Source: Haloarculaceae archaeon
Lineage (GTDB): Archaea > Halobacteriota > Halobacteria > Halobacteriales > Haloarculaceae
Length of the DNA: 6,272 nucleotides
Assembly (NCBI GenBank): GCA_018609945.1
Contig: JAHENO010000190.1
Span: forward strand, 1-6,272
Reading direction: 5' to 3'
The first letter of the stretch is position 1, and every line of letters starts with the position of its first letter. Shown here piece after piece: positions 1-5,355 of this stretch. Position numbers and translations under genes: made by a program. The notes below the pieces were generated by a model. The model had not been told where the DNA came from and ran no database searches. It was given only the letters and a program-made list of their open reading frames with translations.

Positions 1-210
1 GAGTGCTTGCTCGATCGGTTCTTCCTCGAACCGATCGAGCCAGTTGCGAATCGTTTTCTCCACAACGCCGTGGCGTTCAGCGAGTGTTTCGATCTCGTCG
101 CCCTGTTTGCGACCAATCGCAGCAAGTACTCGTTCGCGGGGATTCCCTTCCTCAGCTTGGTCACGCAACTCTTGAAGTTCTTCCAGAGTGATATCGTCCA
201 ATCGACCCAT
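1..210 (-). CDS. IS630-family transposase, N-terminal part (runs off the left edge)
   Basis: Seventy codons are visible from the ATG at 210 and the frame is still open at base 1. The protein starts MGRLDDITLEELQELRDQA. Residues about 25-62 form a helix-turn-helix: ERVLAAIGRKQGDEIETLAE, then a turn around RHGV and a recognition helix ending RNWLDRFEE. This layout (a short acidic leader with an LxELxxL helix, then a winged-helix or homeodomain-like HTH with a TIRNWLDR core) is typical of the DNA-binding N-terminus of haloarchaeal IS630/ISH-type transposases. The catalytic DDE/DDD domain would lie outside the window, so it is unknown whether the gene is intact. A TATA-like A/T block at 236-245 sits about 30 bases upstream of the ATG, consistent with a leaderless transcript from the element's own promoter. 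Confidence 0.7.
   Translation of the reverse strand, partial: MGRLDDITLEELQELRDQAEEGNPRERVLAAIGRKQGDEIETLAERHGVVEKTIRNWLDRFEEEPIEQAL
9..40. repeat. Perfect 13-bp inverted repeat inside the transposase gene
   Basis: GCTCGATCGGTTC (9-21) and its exact reverse complement (28-40) are separated by six bases. The repeat lies within the codons for LDRFEEEPIE just after the helix-turn-helix. It could form a strong hairpin in the mRNA or DNA. It is not at an element end, so it is not a terminal repeat; it may be chance arising from the codons used. Confidence 0.6.
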
Positions 211-235
211 TAGCCATCCTCACGAAGTCTACCGG

Positions 236-245
236 TAAAAAATTA
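236..245 (-). promoter_or_regulatory. TATA-like box for the transposase gene
   Basis: The minus strand reads TAATTTTTTA, centred about 30 bases upstream of the ATG at 210. It is the most AT-rich run near that gene, and the spacing suits archaeal TBP-dependent leaderless initiation. It lies inside the inferred IS end. Confidence 0.45.
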
Positions 246-257
246 CGCACGACCCTA

Positions 258-485
258 TCAATAACCACCGGGTGGAATGCGATTAGGAAGGCTCCATAAT
301 GGATCTCCAGGTAGGAGTAGCCGGATCGACGGGAACTGCTCAGCAATCTCTGGCTTGAACGTCACAACAACACCGCTACCACCTCCAAGCTCCGCTTGAT
401 CTGTCTCTCCGAGCGACTCCGGCATTGTTACTGCACCCTCCTCCGGCAGTTCCAGAACGTATGCATCGTCGACGATGTCTGCGAA
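258..485 (-). pseudogene. C-terminal remnant of a larger protein, possibly a helicase
   Basis: A minus-strand frame ending at the TGA of 258-260 reads like real protein over about 75 residues: acidic, with GGGSGVVVTFKPEIAEQFPS followed by a LLLPGDPLW motif. Base composition here is clearly less GC-rich than the genes to the right, with mixed third positions (GAT, GGT, CAA), unlike a shadow frame of a GC-rich gene. The VxF-(x)n-P-x-(V/I)-R-L-L-x-P-G-D/H-P-L pattern recalls the tail of large haloarchaeal Snf2/DEAD helicases, where a hydrophobic strand precedes a GxPL motif; that family call is tentative. Upstream of about 485-500 the same frame becomes a low-complexity shadow of the MFS gene, so the N-terminal bulk is missing. 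No start or catalytic motif survives. Confidence 0.4.
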
Positions 486-1001
486 GTCGTCGGCACGGGC
501 ATGGTTTCGGTCTCGGAGACGGCCGGCGAGGGCGTGGCCGCCCTCGTCGCCTTCGGCACCATCGGGATCGGCGGCCTCGGGGCCATCGTCGCGGGCGTCG
601 GGGCAGACCGCGTGGGTCGGACGAACGTCACCAGCGCCAGCATGCTCGTCAGTGGGAGCGCCTGCCTGCTTGCGGGGGTGGTCTTCGGTGCGTCGCTGCT
701 CGTGGTCGTCCCGTTCGTCCTCGTCTGGGGGTTCGTCATCGTCGCCGATTCGGCACAGTTCTCGACTGCGGTGTCGGAACCGACCGACGACTCCTACGTC
801 GGGACGGCGCTCATCCTCCAGACCGCGGTCGGCTTTCTCCTGACGCTCGGGTCGATCCAGCTGACCCCGATCGTCGCCGACGCCGTCGGCTGGCAGTGGG
901 CGTTCGCCCCGCTGGTCGTCGGGCCGCTCGTCGGCACGGCCGCGATGCTCTCTCTCCGTCGTCTGCCCGAGGCCGCACAACTCGCTGGCGGGCGTGGCTG
1001 A
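486..1001 (+). pseudogene. MFS transporter, C-terminal half only
   Basis: The last ~170 codons of a major facilitator superfamily protein are recognisable. They begin with a TM segment GVAALVAFGTIGIGGLGAIV followed by the cytoplasmic loop motif ADRVGRT (the D-R-x-G-R signature). Further hydrophobic spans follow around LVSGSACLLAGVVFG, LLVVVPFVLVWGFVIVADSA, ALILQTAVGFLLTLGS and WAFAPLVVGPLVGTAAML, then a short basic tail and a TGA. This corresponds roughly to TM8-TM12; the first seven helices are missing. Reading back past about 485, the frame turns into the complement of the minus-strand remnant and loses membrane character. The ATG at 396 is therefore not a credible start; the ATG at 501 could start a small fragment but not a working transporter. 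Substrate cannot be inferred. Confidence 0.6.
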
Positions 1002-1055
1002 CTGTCGGAAGGCATGTGGATCGACAGATACGGCGCTCCCGGCCGCGGTCCGCGT

Positions 1056-2318
<1,263 letters not shown>

Positions 2319-2342
2319 ATGTCGGGGGATTGCCCGGCCGCC

Positions 2343-2348
2343 TGTAAA
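2343..2348 (-). promoter_or_regulatory. TATA-like box for icd
   Basis: The minus strand reads TTTACA in an otherwise GC-rich stretch, 25-30 bases upstream of the icd ATG at 2318. The spacing fits a haloarchaeal leaderless promoter. It shares the 111-base divergent intergenic region with the asparaginase promoter. Confidence 0.5.
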
Positions 2349-2401
2349 GGCATGCCGCTTTCGTCGAGCGTGTGGGACAGCGTTGCGCGGGAGCGGTATC
2401 C

Positions 2402-2408
2402 CTATTTC
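2402..2408 (+). promoter_or_regulatory. TATA-like box for the asparaginase gene
   Basis: CTATTTC, preceded by GGTATC, lies 22-28 bases upstream of the ATG at 2430 and is the only AT-rich run nearby. It is consistent with leaderless transcription of the asparaginase gene and perhaps of map downstream. Confidence 0.5.
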
Positions 2409-2429
2409 CCGGCCGGCCGTCGTGCGCAC

Positions 2430-3305
2430 ATGCGCGTTCTCGTCCACGGTGGCGCTGGGAGTGCACCGGACGAACCGGCGGCGCGACAGGCTGTTCTGGA
2501 CGCCGCCAGCAGGGCCGGCGCCGACGCCCGCACCCCCGAGGCTGCCGTCGTCGCGACGGTTCGTCACCTCGAGTCCGACCCGCGGTTCAACGCCGGCGTC
2601 GGGAGCGCCGTCCAGAGCGACGGCGTCGCCCGTACCGACGCAGGGCTGATGACCGGCGACGGCGCGTCCGGCGCGGCCTGTGCCATGGCCGGCGTCGAGC
2701 ACGCCGTCGAGGTGGCACGCCTCGTGAGAGCCGACACCCCACACGTCCTGCTCGCCGGTGAGCGAGCGGTGGCACTGGCCGACGACGCCGGTGTCGCGAC
2801 CGACCGCGACCTGTGGACCGACGCCACGCGGGCGCGCTGGCAGGCTGCGGACCCGCCCGAGACCGCCGGCCCCCGCGAGCAACTGGCGTGGGTCCGGGAG
2901 CAGTTCGGCGACGACATCTCGGCCCGCGACCACGACACCGTGGGCGCAGTCGCGACCGACGGCGACCAGCTGGCGGCCGCAACCTCGACCGGCGGCCGGT
3001 GGTTCGCACTCGCCGGCCGGGTCGGTGACGTGCCACAGGTCGGGGCGGGCTTCTACGCGATGGAGCGGGCGGCAGCGAGTGCCACCGGCGAGGGGGAAGC
3101 CATCGCACGGTTCGGGCTGGCCCGCCGGGCCGTCGCGGCCGTCGCGGAAGGGGCCGACCCGGCGACTGCGGCCCGCCAAACCATCGACCGGTTCGCCGCG
3201 CGCACTGGCGGGACTGCGGGCGTGATCGTCCTCGACGGTTCGGGCGCGACCGGGCGCGCACACAACGCCCGGGCGATGCAAACCGCGAGGCGCGGCGAAC
3301 AGTAA
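2430..3305 (+). CDS. Plant-type L-asparaginase / isoaspartyl peptidase (Ntn hydrolase, 291 aa)
   Basis: This family hydrolyses L-asparagine and/or beta-aspartyl (isoaspartyl) dipeptides after self-cleavage into alpha and beta subunits. The N-terminus MRVLVHGGAGSA is the family's HGGAG opening. NAGVGSAVQSDG (54-65) followed by DAGLMTGDG is the metal-loop and structural region. The nucleophile is T170 in HDTVGAVATDG, so cleavage would fall between D169 and T170. TSTGG (185-189) supplies T187, GRVGD (196-200) supplies the Arg and Asp that hold the substrate carboxylate and amine, and ATGEGE (218-223) supplies the oxyanion-hole T219 and G220. At 291 residues it is shorter than E. coli IaaA (321), mainly in the linker before the cleavage site. 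There is no signal peptide, so it acts in the cytoplasm. It is divergent from icd and 31 bases ahead of map. Glycosylasparaginase is a less likely alternative. Confidence 0.9.
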   Translation: MRVLVHGGAGSAPDEPAARQAVLDAASRAGADARTPEAAVVATVRHLESDPRFNAGVGSAVQSDGVARTDAGLMTGDGASGAACAMAGVEHAVEVARLVRADTPHVLLAGERAVALADDAGVATDRDLWTDATRARWQAADPPETAGPREQLAWVREQFGDDISARDHDTVGAVATDGDQLAAATSTGGRWFALAGRVGDVPQVGAGFYAMERAAASATGEGEAIARFGLARRAVAAVAEGADPATAARQTIDRFAARTGGTAGVIVLDGSGATGRAHNARAMQTARRGEQ

Positions 3306-3336
3306 GCCTTTCTCCCCGAGCGTCGAAGAACGAGTC

Positions 3337-4227
3337 ATGAGCGACGTGGACCTCACTGACGAGCAGTACGAGAAACACCGCGAGGCCGGCGAGATACTCG
3401 CCCAGGTGCGCGAGGAGGTACAGGACCGCGTCGAGGTGGGCGCGAGCCACCTCGAGGTGGCCGAGTGGGCCGAAGGGCGCATCCGCGAACTCGGCGGCGA
3501 GCCGGCCTTCCCGGTGAACATCTCCATCGACGAGGAGGCCGCCCACGCCACACCGGGTGCCGACGACGACGACACCTTCGGCGAGGAGATGGTCAACCTC
3601 GACATCGGGGTCCACGTCGACGGCTGGCTGGCCGACTCCGCGGTGACGGTCGACCTCTCGGGGAACCCCGACCTCGTCGAGGCGTCCGCGGACGCCCTAG
3701 AGGCCGCACTCGACGTCGTCGCAGCGGGCGTCGAGACCGGCGAAATCGGCCGCGTCGTCGAGGACACCATCGACGGCTACGGCTACAATCCCGTGGTGAA
3801 CCTCACCGGCCACGGGCTGGGCCACTGGGAACAGCACACCGAGCCGAACATCCCCAACCGCGCGGTCTCACAGAGCACCGAACTCCAGGCCGGGGACGTC
3901 GTGGCCATCGAACCGTTCGCGACCGACGGCAGCGGCAAGGTCAGCGAGGGCAGCGAGGAGGAGATTTACGCCCTCGAACGCGAGGCGTCGATCCGCAACC
4001 GCCAGGCGCGACAGGCTCTCGACCAGATCACCGACGAGTTCCGCACCCTGCCCTTCGCGATCCGGTGGCTGGACGTCTCGCGGGCCTCGATGGCGCTGCG
4101 CCGCCTGAAACGCCAGGACATCGTCCACGGGTATCCGGTACTCAAGGAGGACGACGGCTGTCTGGTCAGCCAGAAAGAACACACCGTCATCGTCACCGAA
4201 GACGGCTGCGAAGTAACGACCCGGTGA
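3337..4227 (+). CDS. map: Methionine aminopeptidase, type II archaeal (296 aa)
   Basis: It removes the initiator methionine from nascent proteins in the cytoplasm, using a two-metal centre. All five metal ligands are visible: D89 (VNLDIG), D100 (WLADSA), H159 (TGHGLG), E192 (AIEPF) and E281 (QKEHT). The supporting histidines H70 (AAHATP) and H167 (QHTEP) are also present. The type II helical insert, absent from type I enzymes, runs about residues 203-265 between the E192 and E281 motifs. Length matches archaeal MetAP2 (about 295). The ATG at 3337 puts MSDVDLTDEQYEKHREAGEI at the N-terminus, where the first helix of the pita-bread fold begins. The gene follows the asparaginase stop by 31 bases. 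A weak CTTTCT run about 25-30 bases upstream may give it its own leaderless promoter, but read-through from the asparaginase gene is also possible. Its stop is five bases from that of the convergent zinc-ribbon gene. Confidence 0.97.
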   Translation: MSDVDLTDEQYEKHREAGEILAQVREEVQDRVEVGASHLEVAEWAEGRIRELGGEPAFPVNISIDEEAAHATPGADDDDTFGEEMVNLDIGVHVDGWLADSAVTVDLSGNPDLVEASADALEAALDVVAAGVETGEIGRVVEDTIDGYGYNPVVNLTGHGLGHWEQHTEPNIPNRAVSQSTELQAGDVVAIEPFATDGSGKVSEGSEEEIYALEREASIRNRQARQALDQITDEFRTLPFAIRWLDVSRASMALRRLKRQDIVHGYPVLKEDDGCLVSQKEHTVIVTEDGCEVTTR

Positions 4228-4232
4228 GCGTT

Positions 4233-4442
4233 CTAGGCGTTGTTCATCCGCGTCCGCTCGGTGTCTCCGCAGACCCGGCACTCGCTGATCCGGTAGGGCT
4301 CGCGGGAGTACTGTGCGTTTTCGGGCTGGCTGCTCTCGGTGAGGATCTTTACCGTGATCGTGTGGGGCGTCTGCTGGTCGCACTCGTCACACTCCTCGGT
4401 CAGGTCGTCGATATCGGTTGTCGTCGTTGCCATCGTACTCAT
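4233..4442 (-). CDS. Small zinc-ribbon protein, haloarchaeal DUF7835-like (69 aa)
   Basis: This acidic protein carries two CxxC knuckles, C18-x2-C21 and C55-x2-C58, in a two-strand layout typical of a zinc beta-ribbon. The middle reads HTITVKILTESSQPENAQYS and the end is a conserved-looking REPYRISECRVCGD with a basic TRMNNA tail. It resembles the haloarchaeal putative zinc beta-ribbon family I know as DUF7835; that name is from memory. Its function is unknown: nucleic-acid or protein binding is plausible but not shown. The start at 4442 (MSTMATTTTD) places the minus-strand TTTTTTATG box at about -20 to -28, which suits a leaderless start. The ATG at 4433 (MATTTTD) is an alternative giving 66 residues, and the ATG at 4463 overlaps the TATA box and is unlikely. 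The gene is convergent with map, five bases apart at the stops. Confidence 0.85.
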   Translation of the reverse strand: MSTMATTTTDIDDLTEECDECDQQTPHTITVKILTESSQPENAQYSREPYRISECRVCGDTERTRMNNA

Positions 4443-4461
4443 TCCGTGGGCGTCACGTTGC

Positions 4462-4470
4462 ATAAAAAAG
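4462..4470 (-). promoter_or_regulatory. TATA-like box for the zinc-ribbon gene
   Basis: The minus strand reads CTTTTTTAT over this run, a sharp A/T block in GC-rich DNA about 20-28 bases upstream of the ATG at 4442. It helps choose 4442 (or 4433) over the upstream ATG at 4463, which it overlaps. Confidence 0.55.
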
Positions 4471-4552
4471 ACAGACCGTCCACTCTGTTCAGACCTGCCA
4501 GCCCCGCCGAGGCCTGCAACCGCCAATATACCGCGGAGGGAGCGCCCGGAGC

Positions 4553-4606
4553 GCCGTTCAACAGTTTCAACTGTCCGTCGAACACGAACTGTTTTCGCTG
4601 AACGGC
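4553..4606. repeat. Nested inverted repeats built on AACTGT and GTTCA
   Basis: ACAGTT-TC-AACTGT (4561-4574) is a palindrome with a 2-base spacer. AACTGT recurs at 4587-4592. The outer arms GCCGTTCA (4553-4560) and TGAACGGC (4599-4606) are perfect complements. ACAGTT (4561-4566) can pair either with 4569-4574 or with 4587-4592, so two mutually exclusive hairpins are possible. It lies just upstream of the strong TATA at 4613, where an activator or repressor site would be expected. Function is inferred only. Confidence 0.5.
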
Positions 4607-4612
4607 CGAAAT

Positions 4613-4623
4613 CTATATATACT
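4613..4623 (+). promoter_or_regulatory. Strong TATA box, distal promoter (gene served uncertain)
   Basis: CTATATATACT is the best TATA-like sequence in the window. It would start plus-strand transcription near 4638-4645, leaving a roughly 50-base leader before the HIT ATG at 4695. The element is nearly symmetric, so it could also serve the minus strand towards the zinc-ribbon gene. Confidence 0.45.
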
Positions 4624-4665
4624 AGAAGTTGTGCGCGCCGGGCCGGGGCAACGGATGGGCAGGCG

Positions 4666-4671
4666 TTATAC
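4666..4671 (+). promoter_or_regulatory. Proximal TATA-like box for the HIT gene
   Basis: TTATAC lies 24-29 bases upstream of the ATG at 4695, the expected spacing for a leaderless transcript starting at or next to the start codon. It supports 4695 as the start rather than earlier GTG/TTG codons in the same frame. Confidence 0.55.
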
Positions 4672-4675
4672 TGGC

Positions 4676-4694
4676 GGGCGACGGACGGTCGCCC
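4676..4694 (+). repeat. 7-bp hairpin abutting the HIT start codon
   Basis: GGGCGAC (4676-4682) and GTCGCCC (4688-4694) are perfect complements around a 5-base loop, and the ATG follows directly. It would form in a transcript from the distal promoter but be missing from a leaderless one. No Shine-Dalgarno sequence is seen. Confidence 0.5.
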
Positions 4695-5243
4695 ATGGAC
4701 CAGGTGTTCGCCCCGTGGCGGATCGACTGGGTCGAGCGGTCGGACCGCAACGAGGAGGTCGAGGGCTGTGTATTCTGTGCCCTGCCCGAACGGGAGGCCG
4801 ACAGGGAGCACAACCTCCTCGCACGCGGCGACCGGGCGTACGTCCTGCTCAACAACTACCCCTACAATCCCGGCCACGCGATGGTCATTCCACACGAGCA
4901 TACGGGCAAGTACTGCGACCTCGACGCGGAGACGCTGCTGGCGAAGGAGCGACTCCTCCAGCGGACCATCGGGGCGATGGACGAGGCGCTCGCCCCCGAC
5001 GGCTACAACGTCGGGTACAACCTCGGCCACGGCGCCGGCGGCTCCATCACCGAGCATCTCCACGCCCACGTCGTCCCGCGGTGGGAGGGCGACACCAACT
5101 TCATGCCCGTCGTCGCCGATACGAAGGTCATCGTCGAGGCCGTCACCGAGAGCTACGACCGCCTGCACGGGGCCTTCGCCGCACAGGAGGGCGTCGAGAC
5201 CCGCGGCGAGGAGCTGGCAGTGGTGGTCACGGGCGAGGGGTGA
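4695..5243 (+). CDS. HIT-family hydrolase/phosphorylase, Ap4A phosphorylase-like (182 aa)
   Basis: HIT proteins cleave nucleoside phosphoryl bonds through a histidine triad. The triad here is HLHAHVVPRW, H121-H123-H125, with H123 the expected nucleophile. The N-terminus has the FAPWR motif and a GCVFC pair (C25, C28) typical of the subgroup that binds a structural zinc. NNYPYNPGHAMVIPHEHTG (53-71) and the NLGHGAGGSITEH stretch before the triad are standard HIT elements, and GDTNFMPV (132-139) after it is characteristic of the Ap4A phosphorylase-like branch. The likely role is breakdown of diadenosine polyphosphates, but family members vary and substrate is inferred only. The start is set by the MDQVFAPWR homology and the TATA box 24-29 bases upstream. 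It stands alone: the zinc-ribbon gene is divergent, and the CDF gene follows after 112 bases. Confidence 0.92.
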   Translation: MDQVFAPWRIDWVERSDRNEEVEGCVFCALPEREADREHNLLARGDRAYVLLNNYPYNPGHAMVIPHEHTGKYCDLDAETLLAKERLLQRTIGAMDEALAPDGYNVGYNLGHGAGGSITEHLHAHVVPRWEGDTNFMPVVADTKVIVEAVTESYDRLHGAFAAQEGVETRGEELAVVVTGEG

Positions 5244-5319
5244 CGCTCCAGGCGCGAGGACTGCCGTCTCCGGATGGCTGGCGCCAGCGACGGGACCGCA
5301 GTCCAGCGACGGCGGGTGC

Positions 5320-5331
5320 CAAAGCCCTTTG
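5320..5331. promoter_or_regulatory. CAAAG-CC-CTTTG inverted repeat in the CDF promoter
   Basis: A 5-bp inverted repeat with a 2-base spacer covers -36 to -25 relative to the CDF ATG at 5356. Its CTTTG half is the only TATA-like sequence at the right distance. An operator overlapping the TATA box would suit a metal-dependent repressor, but the repeat is short and may be chance. Upstream, CCAGCGACGG occurs twice (5284-5293 and 5303-5312), and CTGGCGCCAG (5278-5287) is a perfect palindrome. Confidence 0.35.
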
Positions 5332-5355
5332 TCGGGGGGGCCGAACCGGCCGACG

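Larger units (their letters stand above)
1..255 (-). mobile_element. Partial IS630-like insertion sequence, left end only
   Basis: The 5' part of a transposase gene and its upstream leader lie at the window's left edge, and the rest of the element continues outside. The inner boundary is inferred. IS630-family elements insert at TA, and a TA dinucleotide (256-257) lies directly after the stop codon of the neighbouring minus-strand reading frame (258-260), so the element would start at the G of 255. The leader (211-255) is AT-rich around 236-245, unlike the GC-rich core genes. The opposite terminal repeat is not visible, so the end cannot be confirmed by matching inverted repeats. Confidence 0.45.
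4443..4694. other. Divergent intergenic region with several TATA boxes and inverted repeats
   Basis: These 252 bases separate the divergent zinc-ribbon and HIT genes. They hold a minus-strand TATA box (4462-4470), plus-strand TATA-like runs at 4525-4530 (AATATA), 4613-4623 (CTATATATACT) and 4666-4670 (TTATA), a cluster of AACTGT repeats (4553-4606), a tandem GGAGCGCC pair (4539-4546 and 4548-4555), and a 7-bp hairpin touching the HIT start codon. I see no tRNA-like fold and no convincing small coding region, though a short RNA gene cannot be excluded. Confidence 0.6.

Noticed and set aside
396..485. ATG at 396 as the start of a complete 201-residue MFS protein
   Set aside because: The first 30 codons are the complement of the minus-strand remnant and lack membrane character; the membrane part begins only about TM8.
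1002..1055. Terminator between the MFS remnant and icd
   Set aside because: No T-tract or clear hairpin appears in these 54 bases on either strand.
2409..2420. CGGCCGGCCG palindrome upstream of the asparaginase gene
   Set aside because: Short GC palindromes are expected by chance at this base composition; there is no second copy or supporting context.
2319..3770. Upstream extension of the icd frame to a 904-residue protein
   Set aside because: The extra sequence is antisense to the asparaginase and map genes, is low-complexity Ser/Arg/Gly-rich, and has no Icd homology. It reflects GC codon bias; the icd start at 2318 has the right length and promoter spacing.
4629..4694. An earlier start for the HIT protein (22 more residues)
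   Set aside because: The extension is not HIT-like, begins at a TTG, and overlaps the proximal TATA box and the hairpin; the ATG at 4695 begins the conserved FAPWR region.
4443..4694. tRNA or other classical RNA gene in the long intergenic region
   Set aside because: No acceptor/T-arm pattern (such as GGTTCRA with matching stems) could be found; only hairpins of unknown meaning remain.
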